Of a DNA stretch of 64,000 nt, positions 44,134-56,160 are shown in pieces. Under the pieces are notes generated by a model. The model was not told the origin of the DNA. It did no database searches and saw only the letters and a list, made by a program, of their open reading frames with translations. The position numbers and the translations under genes were made by a program. Source of the stretch: Lepraria neglecta. Taxonomy: Eukaryota; Ascomycota; Lecanoromycetes; Lecanorales; Stereocaulaceae. How positions within the stretch are numbered: the first letter of the stretch is position 1; each line of letters starts with the position of its first letter. The stretch is taken from assembly GCA_033220425.1 (NCBI GenBank), contig CM065649.1:2232001-2296000 (forward strand), in the 5' to 3' direction.

Positions 44134-45337
44134 ATGTCTCAACCAATCATTCTCTACTCGCACAAGGCCGTAAGAGCATACGCAACCTACGTGGGCCACT
44201 TCAGCTGTTAATGATCGATCTTAGGGCCCCAACCCATGGAAGGTTGCGATCATCCTGGAAGAGCTGGGCATCAAATATGAAACCAAATTCCTCGGGATGC
44301 CTGCGGAAGTAAAGGGTAAAGAATACACGGCTAAGAATCCCAATGGCCGGTAAGGAGCCTTTTCGTCTATCCAGTTCGAGAGAGTGCCGTCACTGATCAT
44401 ACATGCAAATGTAGTGTCCCTGCAATCGACGATCCAAACACTGGAATCACTCTATGGGAATCTGGAGCTGTAAGAAATATTTATGCTTTGGCAGGTTTCT
44501 CATCCTACTGACTTATGTTATTGTTTTTAGATTATCGAATACCTGGTCGATCGCTACGACACCTCAGCCAAGCTGACCTACACTTCATCACCTGAGAAGT
44601 ACTATATCAAGCAATGGCTCATGTTCCAAATGTAAAGTGCACTTCTCGGCTTCTTTACCTCCTAATCCGTCTACTGGCTGCTCCCGAGACATGTCTTCTG
44701 GCACGATATTTGCTCCCAGAGAGCTTTTTGTCCCCTATTCACCACTCATGAAACTTGGTTTTTTCAACGAACTCTGCTCTCGAACAGTCGTACATCCCCT
44801 ACATTCTGCTCCCGAGACTTGGTTTTCGGCGAAAATTCTGCTTCTAAATAGTGTTTTGTCTACAGTTTCGCGCTCCTAAGACTTGTGTTTTGGCTCCTAT
44901 TTATGTCTGCCAAGATTGATGCTGACTCCAAAATCCGCAGATCCGGGCAAGGACCCTACTTCGGGCAAGCTGCATGGTAACAGCCTTGACCAGCCACAAC
45001 ACTGCCAGCTCTATGCTAATCGAGACCTCGCAGGTTCAACAACTTCCACCCAGAGAAGCTCCCATCGGCCATCGAACGCTACGCCAACGAGGTCAAGCGG
45101 GTCACCATGGTCCTGAACAACGCTTTGGAGGGCAAGGAGTACCTTGTTGGTGACAAGTGCACCTACGCGGACTTGAGCTTCGTTACATGGGGTGCTCTGG
45201 CCCCATTCATCACCGGCGAGCAGCACAAGATCAATTTCGATGAATATCCCAACTACAAGGCGTGGATGGAGCGACTGAATGCACGCCCCGCCGTGAAGAA
45301 GGTCTTGGAGGATAAGCAAAAGGTAATGTCTGGTTAG
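44134..45337 (+). CDS. Glutathione S-transferase, Ure2-like
   Basis: Detoxification enzyme of 218 residues that conjugates glutathione to electrophiles. Six exons: 44134-44169, 44225-44349, 44415-44469, 44531-44631, 44941-44976 and 45034-45337, all in phase. The thioredoxin-fold domain shows ILYSHKAGPNPWKVAIILEE, the cis-Pro loop NPNGRVPAIDDP and the glutathione-binding LWESGAIIEYL. The helical domain starts WLMFQISGQGPYFGQAAWF, a signature of the fungal Ure2p-like subfamily, and ends with YADLSFVTWGALAPF and ARPAVKKVLEDK. The length is typical and no key segment is missing. Intron 4 (309 nt) is unusually long for this genome and consists of a 64-bp tandem repeat. Confidence 0.93.
44640..44940. 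repeat. 64-bp tandem array filling GST intron 4
   Basis: Anchor motifs (GAGAC, GAAAC, GAGAC, AAGAC) recur at 44686, 44750, 44814 and 44878, exactly 64 bp apart, each followed by TTG/ATG and a T-rich run. Each unit ends with a CTAC/CTAT and GCTCC-like block. A partial unit precedes 44686, and the last unit runs to the AG acceptor. The intron spans almost five units, and one unit is about the size of an ordinary intron here. Units have diverged considerably. Confidence 0.8.
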
Positions 45338-45919
45338 ACAAGTGACAAAGTGACAGGCGTGATCGGTGCGAGGTGATGACGAACCAAGATCCACATAGAT
45401 AACCGAGCTTGGCCTGTCAAGGCTCCTTTGCTAGCGTAGATAAATACAAAGCTTTTCTTATGGCATTTGCGCGGACTCGGCAACGTGAGATCGAAATGTT
45501 GTACGGCGTCAGCTAACGATGTCAAATTTGTGTTCTAGAGCAATTGATATGTGGTCCTGAGAAGTGCGTCCAAAGACGGGATGGAGGGCTGTGATTGGTC
45601 AGTACCTTATCTTTCTGGAGACTCGATAAGACCGCCGAGGCCTGGCCAGCACGTGGAAGAGCGAGATCTTGCTTTTTCCTGCGATTCCTCAGAGATTCTC
45701 TTCGACGTCCATGCACATCGAAGGTACAAAGAGGATCCAGTAGCCTCTGTTCATGCTCACGAGCTACATATGAAGAGCATTCTTTGTTCGATGGTTCCTA
45801 CCGCGTCAACTGATCGGTAACGCCGGCTTACATTCTGTCCCAATCAATTCCAAGCGCCATGCTCAATTGCGTCGACGTCCCAGATCCATGGTTCATTACA
45901 TATAGAAAAACAGCGCAAG
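45338..45919. other. Intergenic, GST to TOK channel (582 bp)
   Basis: Holds the GST 3' flank and the TOK promoter. Frames up to about 90 codons overlap in several registers with no motif. Confidence 0.5.
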
Positions 45920-48674
45920 ATGGGTAACGACAACGAGTCCCCACCCAGTAGCGCCGACGTCACCGACACCTCAACCAGCACGATCCAGCGCCCCCGGAGA
46001 CCCGCAAGAAGCAGGCGCCCTTCCTCTGAGAAGAGACCAAGATGGAGAATATACATGCGCCCTGACAACGACGGCGAGCCTACAGACTGGTGGTTCTGCT
46101 CAACCGCCATACCACTCCTCGCCGCAACTATTAGCCCCCTTGCCAACGTCATGTCCATAGCCGCGCTCGTTACGTCCTGGAGAAACAACTACAATCCTGC
46201 ATATCCCGATGAGGATGCACAATCAATAGGGTTTCCGGACCCGAAATGGTGTTTGGGGCTCAATGGGGCCTCGCTGGCTTGTGGGTTTGTTGGGAATTTA
46301 TTCCTGCTGTTCAATTTTACGAGGAGGATTCGGTATATTGTTGCGCTGCCGGTCACGATTATTCTTTGGTATTTTGCTACTGGGATTGTAAGTCATTATC
46401 TTTCATCCACCGTTACAACACTGCCTGTATATAACATCTAAAACAACATGCGCATATAACTTTCCAAAATACTGGGAAAGATATCTACCCTAGGCCCTGC
46501 GGAGATCGACGTGCCCTTTCACAATATGTATGAGCAGCGTTCATGCGGGCTTGAAAGCTCCTGGAAGCTCTGATATGCACGATGGTTCACCACAAGTCCG
46601 TGTTCTGGTGGCGTCATGCTTCTATCCATCCTGTCGAGACAATTTCAGAGGCTAATACTTGTTGCTCTCCTGCCATTCATATGAACTCTTCTGTTTGGGT
46701 CATACAATATGGTCTGTACTTGTTCTAAGCGTTCTGCTACTACCTACAGCCGGCGGTCATTATTTGTTTCTCAAGAAGTCAACTTATCGCTAACTAAGAG
46801 TAGTTGATGGCTATCACTATTTCCATGAACGAATACGTACCACCTCATCGACCAGAGCAAACTTACAGCCAGGGTTTTTGGCACGCTGTCATTGCGGCCG
46901 TTCTCTACCTTGTCTCATCGATGATGCTCATGTTGAACATGTTGGGATACTTTCTCGGTCACTACCCACAGCACTTCGAACTGTCTGATGACCAGCGAAA
47001 TCTCATCCTCCAGACTATGATGTTCTTTTTCTGGCTTGCGGGCGGCGCTGCCGTGTTTGCAAAAACGGAGGGTTGGTCATTTGTAGATTCAGTGCGTCAC
47101 CCATACTACATTATCCCGAATAGTTCCTGAACTAACTAGCGTAGTTGTACTTCTGTGATGTCACAGTTCTGACCGTTGGATTCGGCGATTTTCATCCAAT
47201 CAATGATGTTGGAAGAGGGCTAGTTTTCCCATATTCGGTAGGTTGCCTGGCGCCAAAGCAATGTGTGGACCAAACCGCTAAGGCTTCCATTGTTAGGTTG
47301 GGGGTATCATCATTTTGGGTTTGATGGTTTCCAGTATTCGTAATTTCGCCCGTGAACTTGGGTCAAGCCATGTTGTGAAATCGCATGCCGAAAAACAAAG
47401 ATCGCTTACCTTCAAACGGACTGCGACAACCAACGAAGAATTCCAAGAGCTGGAGGAGCGCTTCCTGGCGAAGATCCATCACAAAAAGCCACCTCCCAAC
47501 TCCGCCCCTGTAATTTCTCGACCATTCGACCCTAGGAAGCGCACCATTGATTTCGATGAAGAAAAGGGCGAGGTGCCTCCCAAACGAGAGCCCCGGCATA
47601 GACACTCGAAGAATCCTGTAGCGACTGGCATGAAGGCGCTTCGCCGAGTCGGTTCAAGGCAGCCCAAGATACTTATGATGCGTGAGGAGAAAGATAGGTT
47701 TGATGCGATGAGGAAGATACAGCAAGACACACATAAGTTTAAGCGGTACTCTGCTCTAACCATGTCCATCATAGCATGTAAGTTTCATCTCCACCATGCA
47801 CCTCAATCCAGAGTTTGATGACTCCTGTTATCCTCCTTGCTTCCCAGTCGTTGCTGACCAATTCGCAGTCGGCATCCTCTGGTGTGTGGGTGCTGTAGGC
47901 TTCTGGAGAGCCGAGTCCAAATCTCAAGGCCTCAGCTACTTCCAAGCCCTATACTTTTGCTACGTCTCCCTACTCACAATCGGCTATGGCGACCTGAGCC
48001 CCACCTCCAACGCCGGAAAACCCTTCTTCATAGTTTGGTCCCTCATAGCCGTGCCTACAATGACTATCTTGATCTCCGACATGGGCGATACTGTCATCGC
48101 GAGTTTTAAACGTGGCACTTTTACACTAGCAGATTATTCCGTGCTCCCCAAGGCTGGTCTTTGGCGGGATTTGTTAGAAAAGTATCCTTGGCTTCTATTT
48201 TGGATCGAAAAAAAGTCACATAAAGCGGCCGAGAAGAAACGCATAGCCCAAGGCATGAGTGTTGGCCCCGAAGACGAGGATGCCCCACCTACAATGGAAC
48301 AAGTAGCCGAGCTCGACAACCTCGACGACGCGTCCCTCGCACGCAAACTAGCCATCGCCATCCGACATACAGCTGACGATTTGAAGGCGAGTAAGCCGCG
48401 TCGATACTCTTACGAAGAGTGGGCGGAGCATACACGTTTGATTCGCTTTAGTAGGATGAGCAAGGAGGAACTTGAGGAGGAGGAAGAGTTGGAGGGAATT
48501 GTGGAGTGGGATTGGATTGGGGAGGATAGTCCCATGTTGGCGGATCAGAGCGAGAGTGAGTGGGTGCTTGATCGGCTATGTGAGAGTTTGACCAGATATA
48601 TGAAGAAGCAGGGGATAAGTGGGAGTGTGGAAAATGGAAACGACGACGGCGTTGGGAAGGATAAGGATGCTTGA
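45920..48674 (+). CDS. TOK-type outward-rectifying two-pore potassium channel
   Basis: Plasma-membrane K+ channel of the fungal TOK family (eight membrane helices, two pore loops), which sets membrane potential and K+ release. Five exons: 45920-46387, 46804-47091, 47145-47237, 47297-47777 and 47869-48674, giving 711 residues. The first selectivity filter is TVGFGDFHP (pore 1) and the second TIGYGDLSP (pore 2), both intact. TYSQGFWHAVIAAVLYLVSS and SYFQALYFCYVSLL mark helices next to the pores. A long basic cytosolic loop (about 290-440) links the two pore halves. The C-terminus is acidic, with an EEWAEHTRLIRFSR segment conserved in filamentous fungi. Intron 1 (416 nt) is long for this genome; its acceptor at 46803 restores the family reading GI-LMAITISM. 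Confidence 0.94.
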
Positions 48675-49420
48675 TGTTGATATGTACACGAGTCTTGTAA
48701 GGTAGATTCTCTTTGGATAAACTTATAGTATAGGGAGGGCTTCTTCACAATGAGTGCACATGTCAACTGATTGTCCCAGTTGCTCAAGCGAGGATAAAAC
48801 AAGCGTATCAGAATATCTCAGACAAAATTCAGCAAACCCGTTGAGTCTGGCATCTACAGAATTAGGCACCCTTGTATGACAACCTGGGCAACTGTGACTC
48901 AGCTCGCAAGGCGAGAGATGTCTGTACATTCGATGATAGAGAACACTGAGTAGTCGTATTGTATTTATTCTATCGTACCTGCAAGGCGGAAGAGTGGCTA
49001 GTGTTTTAAGAGTCCGAGCTTTTGGCACCCGCAAACGTCATTTTGGCCGCAGCAGCTCCGAGGTAATACAAGCTTCATCATACTTTATTCACGATGCCCC
49101 AAATGTACGACTTGCATATGACTTGACTGCTATCATTCACTTCGCATACATTTACCATATTCCTTCTGCCTAGACAGGTCACCTACCTTATAACCTTATG
49201 GTTGTTCACATGATCGAAACGCTCCCGCTAGTTCTACGATAAAACCACCTTACCTTACACTTCAACATCTGTTCCCGAAACGCCACAAGCGAACCACAGC
49301 CTGATCCAAGCGCTACTAACTGATAGTAATCCATTCCTTGCTCCACTTAATCTTCCGGTCGACCTTGCACCGCATCCATACCCTTTACGATACAAAAGGA
49401 TCTCAGGCGTTCAAGCCAGC
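48675..49420. other. Intergenic, TOK to RING ligase (746 bp)
   Basis: A 103-codon minus frame at 48723-49034 has several Cys (HLSPCELSHSCPGC, MCTHCEE), but it lacks an ATG-started, spliced gene context. It could be the 3' exon of an unrecognised gene. Otherwise the stretch is the promoter of the RING gene. Confidence 0.45.
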
Positions 49421-51094
49421 ATGGCAGACAATGGCAGCCAGCAGAGGGAGCTTCTCTACTGTCATGCCTGTGCGAACGAATGGTATCGACATCAGCATGG
49501 CTTGCAATGCCCAAGTTGCGACTCCGAAGCCGTTGAAATAGTGAGTCCCTGCTGTACCAATGTGGATGATCGCAGATCTGGATGAACTCAGCCTCAATAT
49601 TGTGCATGACTAACATTTGCTTGCTACAGATCGAAGAGCGTTCCGACCCACGACATAATCACGTCGACATCAGCGATGACGAAGACGAAGACACCGTTAT
49701 GGGCAACAACGATGACAGACTACCTCACAATCCTTTACACCGGCACAACCCTTGGCGGGACAACGCCCCGGATCCAGACGAGCCAGATATCGAGCATGTA
49801 GAATGGAATCCTGCTCCAGGCGTACACTTTGCTCGCACCTCCTTCCGGTCGACTGGTCCTGGCATGCGCCCCCGGCCTCAGGACCCAAATGACATATTCG
49901 CCCCACTTTTCCAGAGCTTCTCTACAATACTTGAAGGTGCTGCAAACGCAGGTCGACCACCGCTCCGTGACGACCCACCCAGAGCTGTTTCCCAGATCCA
50001 CCGCCCAGCGTTCCCAGCTAGGAACCCATTTCCAGAACACCAGCATCATCACATACATCACCACCACGGCCCATGGGATGGTCAGCAAGGCGGTAGAAGC
50101 GTCTTCACAGCAACCGGCCGATGGCCTCCCAATGGTCCCGGCCCATTTCCAAACGATCGAAATGGCCAAAATGTCCAGAAGTGAGTCTATCCCCCTGATG
50201 TTACTGGTGAGCTTTTACTGACCACTTTCTAATAGCGTACTCGCAACACTACTTCAAACAATGCAAGCCGGAATGGCGGAACAACGCGGTCAACAAACCC
50301 CCGTGGCCGCCAACCTCCCCGCCTTCATTGCCCAAATGCTCGGCAACGGTGCCCACGGCGACGCCGTCTTCTCTGACGAAGCTCTCGACCGCATAATCAC
50401 CCAAATGATGGAACAAACAAACACCAACAGCGCCCCCGGCCCCGCCTCCGCAGCAGCTATCGCCGCATTACCAAAGAAACAAGCAGAGAAGAGCATGATG
50501 GGACAAGACGGCAAAGCCGAATGCTCAGTATGCATGGATGGCGTCGAAATAGGCGACGAAGTCACGGTCCTACCATGTAATCACTGGTTCCACGGCGATT
50601 GCGTAGGAGCCTGGCTAAAAGAACACGACACCTGCCCGCACTGCAGACAAGGCATCATGCCCAAAGACGGTCCCCAACAAGCAGACGCGCCACGCTCGCC
50701 CGGCCAAGCACCACGACACACCCTGAATCCCTTCATGAACCCAATCGACCCCAATGTAAATCCAGGGACCCCTCCATCACCAGGATCAGGACCGAACGGC
50801 ATCAATAATCAGCCGCCTATGCCCGGCGCTTTCATCCAGCCAGGCATGCAGCAACCATACGTACCAGGCGGGTATCCACTGTATCCCGAACCAACAAACT
50901 TCGTTAGGCCTCCAGGACAGCATCAGGGACCCTATTCACAACCGCCTTCACTACAGCAACAGCAGAGACATAGGAGGAGATCGGCTACCAGTCCGAGGAG
51001 TAGTAATGGGGGCGAGGGGAGTAGTGGAGGCGGGGGCCAAGGCGTGACGGGTTGGTTTAGGAATTTGAGGGGAGGGAATGGTGGGAATAGGTGA
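49421..51094 (+). CDS. RING-H2 E3 ubiquitin ligase, RNF126/RNF115-like
   Basis: Three exons (49421-49540, 49630-50180, 50236-51094) join in phase to 509 residues. The N-terminus holds a zinc-ribbon (YCHACANEWYRHQHGLQCPS, C-x2-C...C-x2-C) as in RNF126/RNF115-type ligases. An acidic segment and a long disordered region follow, with a His-rich run (EHQHHHIHHHHGPW). The RING-H2 domain reads CSVCMDGVEIGDEVTVLPC, then HWFHGDCVGAWLKEHDTCPH and C, with all eight ligands in the C3H2C3 order. The C-terminal tail is Pro/Gln/Gly-rich. In the family the zinc-ribbon recognises ubiquitinated or hydrophobic clients for proteasomal quality control. A cytosolic role here is inferred. Confidence 0.9.
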
Positions 51095-51783
51095 TGCGGA
51101 CACGATTGCCTGGGAGGCATTTTGATTCGTTTTCAAAGGACCACTGGGAAATAGGGATAGATGGATCTCATATGGAGCAATTACTGGCTTGCTAGGAAAG
51201 CAGACTTCCTTTCATTGGCTGTGGAAACACTTTCTTCTCAGTCTATGTTACTACGAGCGCGACGGACTTGCATTACTGGCGTTTGGCATAGAAGGACTGG
51301 AAGAGCCTTGCAATGGCTCCATGGGTTGCTCTTACAGCGGACAGTCGAATTTTGCTGTGGAAGGCATGGTCAATGTGCGCAGATAGTGCTGATAGCTACA
51401 TACCAATGAATTTGAAAGAAAAAAAATTCCACATTGAGAACAATGTGTTTACCTAAGGTCAATATGTTCCCGCTCCTTTAGATTGGGAATAGGCAAGTTC
51501 GCTGCTCGACTATGTCCAGGGTTAACAAAATCGGAATTGGCAGTAAATTAGACACGCTCAAGACCGCCAATATATAATCGTATCATGACAGTAGGAAACA
51601 GCCCAGAGTTAAGTCGATGATTGCATTTCATTCCTATTTAACTTGCACAAATAATACATAACGGAAGCGGAACCTCTTCTGACCTATGCCTAGGTCCTCA
51701 CAAATTTTTGAATTTGCCTCTCGCAAACATATTCAACTCCGACATTGCGCCTCATTCGTAATAGAAGCCCTTTCGCCAATATC
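51095..51783. other. Intergenic between convergent RING and SWI3/RSC8 genes
   Basis: A 689-bp spacer holding two 3' flanks. Short frames only (up to 82 codons), no motif, no repeat noticed. Confidence 0.55.
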
Positions 51784-54082
51784 TCAAATCTCATGACTGT
51801 TGTACCCCGGATCCCCCGCTGCCAGCGGCTCTAGATGGCCTCTCCACGTATCCTGCTGGAAGCCCAGCCTCTCACCGCCACCCACAGGAATATTCTGCGC
51901 CATCCTAGCCCCTTCCTCTCCACCCTTCAGACTCGCCATTTTCAGCGTCTCCTGCGTCTCTGACACTCGCTTCCTGAACGCTAAACGATCAAGGAATAAT
52001 TGTTGTCTGCCGCGTTCCAACTCGCGACGCTCAGCTTGCAAAGCAGCTTCCATCTCAGAAAATTGTTGTAATTTGAGGTCGAATTTCTGGAGGGTGGTGT
52101 TCACAGCTGCGGAGACTAGACGGGTCATTTCACGCTCTTCGTTTGAGGCTAGGGCAGCCGCTCGGGACGCTGAGGAGGCGAATGCAGTCGTTGCTGCGAA
52201 AGATGCTGCGTCTTGCTGTTTCTCTGCTGATGAGAGAGCGATTTGATTGTGGTCACCTGGTTGAGGGCTATCAACATTGTCGATATCCATCGCGTCTTCC
52301 GTCTTCATGCCTTCCTTGTCCTTCCCTTTGCCTGCGGGCTTCCCACCGATACCTTGGTTTAGGCGTTTTCGGTAAGCCTTTTCCATCTCTTTTATAGATC
52401 TTCCAGCAGCAGCGGCCGCAACGGCAGGCTCGCTCATACCAGCCAAAAAGCCTAGGACTGACATGACAGGATTGTCTTGTTGCGAGAAGGGGACACGTCC
52501 ATTATCGAGGACGCCGTAGCTTGGGTGGCCATTGGCTTCAGGCTCAAGATACTTGTCTTCGATTTCAAGTTGTAAGAATTTAATCACACACTCCTCTCGC
52601 GTACGGGAGCCTACGTGATCCGCGATCTTATTCCAGTTGTCGTCGTAGCTCTCGAGGCCTTCCAGCAGTAACAACAGCTCGTCCTCTGTCCATGGTGCAT
52701 CTTTGTCTGGCACGGCAGAATAATTCGGGTCCTCGAGCTTGACGAAGTCTATGGCATGGTTCTCGCCGTCATATTTACCACTCAGAAAACAGGGTGGGCA
52801 AATATCAAAGACGACTTTCTCCTCTTTTCCGTGAGCATGTGTGTGGGTCTTAGCGTAATGGTATCGAATCCGGGTGCAATCGATGCCGCAAGCGTAGCAA
52901 TGAACAGGCTTTTTGGGCTCTTTTGCTACATCTTCAATCGTTTTTATAGGCAGCTCCCCGCTCACAGCACCATTCGAGGCTCCTTCTTCGCCATTGGCCT
53001 GCTTGGCCTTCATATCTGCGGTGAGGTCCTTGCCCTTCTGATCGTAAATGTTTCGCCGAATCTCGAGATTGAGACTCTCTCGCTCTTGAGGTGGGGCTTC
53101 TTTGTAGGCTCTCATCAAAGCGTTCTCCGTGCTAGTCAAGCTCTTGCCCGGCTCGTATTTGACGTCTGATGCTGGTTGGAATGTTTGTATGCCTCTGGGG
53201 GTATCGGCAACTACACGGAAGTGGCCTGTAAAAGGAGGACCAATGGCGGAGGGTCGGGTTTCAGGATCGATCTAGATAAAATGAGTAAAGCAATGGAAGG
53301 ACTTTGATTCAAAACACACCTGGTAGTTTATCAAGCCCCATTGCTCGAGAAACGCGTGGACTCGCATTATGGCGCAGACGTCTCCTGCGAGATTGCGCCT
53401 ACAGGCAGTGACTGTAAGGTATTCTGATGGGTTGAGCCGATAGGTGTTGATCATGAAGTCGCGGTAGTCCTTGTATACGGCCGGTGTCTTACTTCGATTG
53501 CGGCTGTTAAAGAACTCTGGAAGTGACTTCTTCTCTGTTTCGTGGATGGTGTGCATGTCAAACCAGGTGCTATAGCTTGGAAGCACCACAGCATGTCTCT
53601 GAGCCATAAGATGTGATCGCGCTGCAGACTCTAAAGCCGTTTTGGATTGAGGAGCCTGGCCATCGGCTGGCCCATCTACTGCTTCTGCCGGAGTAGCACC
53701 CTCCTTTTCAGGGCTCCCGTTCGCCTCAACAGGCGCTGGGGAGTTGCCTGCCATCTCTTCATCCTCCCTATCTCCATCTTCGTCTGCTGGTCGAGGTGCA
53801 TCAGGGGCATCTAGAGGGTTGTCCGATATTGGTGCAGGTGTAGTATCAGAATGTTTCAGTGGGGATGCGGATGGTGCGTTGGCGCCAGGGCCAAGATCCG
53901 CTTGGGATAGAGCGAGTTCTGCGAATGAGGATGGATTGTCAGTGTGAATGTAGAGGATCAGGGACTGTAACCGGCTCACCTGAGTCGTCGCCTTGTGGCT
54001 GCATTGTTTGGTGACCTTGGCCAGCTTCATTAGACGCTGTAGGAGCGGCTGGATCGCCAAAATCTAAACCTTCCCCCTCCAT
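51784..54082 (-). CDS. Swi3/Rsc8-like SWI/SNF-RSC chromatin-remodelling subunit
   Basis: Core scaffold subunit of SWI/SNF and RSC remodellers in the nucleus. Three exons on the minus strand (54082-53980, 53918-53320, 53271-51784) join in phase to 729 residues. After an acidic, Pro-rich start, a SWIRM domain lies at about 145-234 ([31 protein letters not shown]). A ZZ-type zinc finger is near 359-402 ([30 protein letters not shown]). A SANT domain is near 427-475 ([40 protein letters not shown]). A C-terminal Leu-rich helix ([20 protein letters not shown]) serves for dimerisation in the family. Domain order is complete. Filamentous fungi often carry one such gene shared by both complexes, so I give no paralogue symbol. 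Confidence 0.93.
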
Positions 54083-54528
54083 ATCTACTACGCACCCCCA
54101 ACCAACGTTGAACCTTTCAATGCTGTGGACGTTCTTGATGATTTGCGCCTGCTTGGGTGATCTCCTGAGCAGTGAGACCTCAAAGTTTGGGGACCCTGGA
54201 TGGGCGTGGGCATCAGTCTAGGCTTTTGCCGTCAACACTACTGCTAGGCTCTCTCAGCGCCTTGGTGAATGGAGATGGAATGGCAGTTTATTGATACTGA
54301 TCAACAAGCTTCCTGAGCGCGCGAAAGAGCAAACGAAATCAGAGGTAAAGTAGGCTAGCCGGTAGGGCTGTTAGCGCGATGATAGAAACGCGCATCATTT
54401 GCCGAGGCCATCATCATTCCCCACTCCAATGGGAGAAGGGCCATTCATGAGCCTGTCTACACTTTCGCTCTGCTTGAAAAGCGTGGAGGACGACAATTAG
54501 AGTTCTCTTCAACCCAAAATTCCTTACA
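54083..54528. promoter_or_regulatory. Divergent promoter between SWI3/RSC8 and ETF-alpha
   Basis: A 446-bp spacer between outward-facing starts. No clear TATA box or repeat. Bidirectional use is inferred. Confidence 0.4.
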
Positions 54529-55740
54529 ATGCTTTCCACCACTCGTTCCTCCGTCCTCCGCCAGGCATGGTACCACCTTCGGCCGTTCAATCGACAGCAA
54601 CAATCAGCGTTTGCCCGCCTCTTAAGCTCTCTTGCTGTCCTCGAGCAACGGGAAGGAAAACTACAAAATGCGTCTCTAAGTGCTGTGACTGCTGCTCAGA
54701 AGCTTGGTGGCTCGATAACAGGCTTCATTGCTGGCAGTGGGGCCAAAGCAGTAGCGGAAGAAGCGGCGAAGGTCAAGGGATTAGAAAAGATTATCATGAT
54801 AGACAATGGTTCTTATGATAAAGTGAGCGCTATTCAATTGACGCTTCTCCCCCGTCTAGCTGACTTTGTACCCTAGGGTCTTCCGGAAAGCTACGCTCCT
54901 TTACTTGCCGAGAATATAAAGAGAGAAGGCTTCACACATATATTTGCTGGCCATTCGGCTTTCGGCAAGAATCTGATGCCCCGCGTGGCAGCTCTCCTAG
55001 ATGTGCAGCAGATATCGGACGTTACCAAAATCGAGAACGAAGACAGTGCGCTTCCCGAATACTGGCTTTTTTGGAGTATTGACTAATGGTTCACAGCCTT
55101 CGTTCGACCAATATATGCCGGAAATGCAATTCTCACGGTGCAATCATCAGACAAAATTAAAATAATAACCATACGCGGCACAGCCTTCGCCGCAGCTGAA
55201 GCTGAAGGCGGCTCTGCTGAGATCAAAGAAGGTGTCGATCCGAAAGTGGAGATCAAGACTGAGTGGCTTTCCGAGGATTTAGCCAAATCGGACCGTCCTG
55301 ATCTTGCGACTGCAAGCAAGGTGGTTTCCGGCGGGCGAGGACTGAAGTCGAAAGAACAATTCGACCAAATTATACCACCCTTAGCAGATGCATTGGGGGC
55401 TGCAGTTGGAGCATCAAGAGCAGCTGTGGACAGCGGTTTTGCAGACAACAGCTTGCAAGTTGGCCAAACAGGGAAGAACGTGGCACCTCAGCTTTATCTC
55501 TGCGCTGGCATTTCCGGAGCTATTCAACATCTTGCCGGTATGAAGGACAGCAAAGTTATTGCAGCAATTAACAAGGACGGCGATGCCCCTATCTTCCAAG
55601 TTGCCGATGTTGGACTAGTCGGTATGTGCCCTCCCTGCCCTCGAAGTTTCGTCTCATAAAAGATATGCTGACTTTAAGAACCTCCAGGTGACCTCTTCGA
55701 CAAAGTCCCTGAGCTAACTGAAAAGCTGAAACTACAATAA
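54529..55740 (+). CDS. Electron transfer flavoprotein subunit alpha, mitochondrial
   Basis: FAD-binding subunit of the mitochondrial matrix ETF, which passes electrons from acyl-CoA and other dehydrogenases to ETF:ubiquinone oxidoreductase. Four exons (54529-54822, 54877-55045, 55097-55621, 55688-55740) join in phase to 346 residues. The Arg-rich, acid-free N-terminus ([20 protein letters not shown]) is a likely targeting peptide. Family segments follow: [56 protein letters not shown] and [11 protein letters not shown]. The FAD signature reads [20 protein letters not shown], then [20 protein letters not shown] and a [13 protein letters not shown] tail. Length matches the family. Confidence 0.95.
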
Positions 55741-56160
55741 CCAATATAGCCTGCCTTCTTGTAGATAGTCTACCTTCGAATATTTTCCATCCATTTCTTC
55801 ACAGAGATCCTGCTTTCAGAATACTGAAATACTTTGCTGAGGATGCTTGAGAATCGTAGTTTCTGAGCCTATGTAGATGATAATTGCCAACTAGACGATC
55901 ATGGAATCGCTAAACATCTGCAATTGGCGACATCTTTGGGAACACAGAAGAACTATTAGGCTCTGGGTGCTTTATCCGGGTGTGTTTCTTTTCAGCCTGT
56001 CGAGCCTCAGACCTGTGACGTCTGTGCATCTTTCCGAGAACCTTGCAAGTTCCAACTACCCCTCCGAGCCCTCCCACCCCCACCTCTATTTCCGGCATTG
56101 GCTCTATGGGCCAAAAGAACGATACTTGCTATTTCCATAATTTGTATATAGTATGCGGCG
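55741..56160. other. Intergenic, ETF-alpha to Zn2Cys6 gene
   Basis: A 420-bp spacer with the ETF-alpha 3' flank and the promoter of the zinc-cluster gene. A TATA-like TATATAG is near 56145-56151, directly before the ATG. No other signal. Confidence 0.45.
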
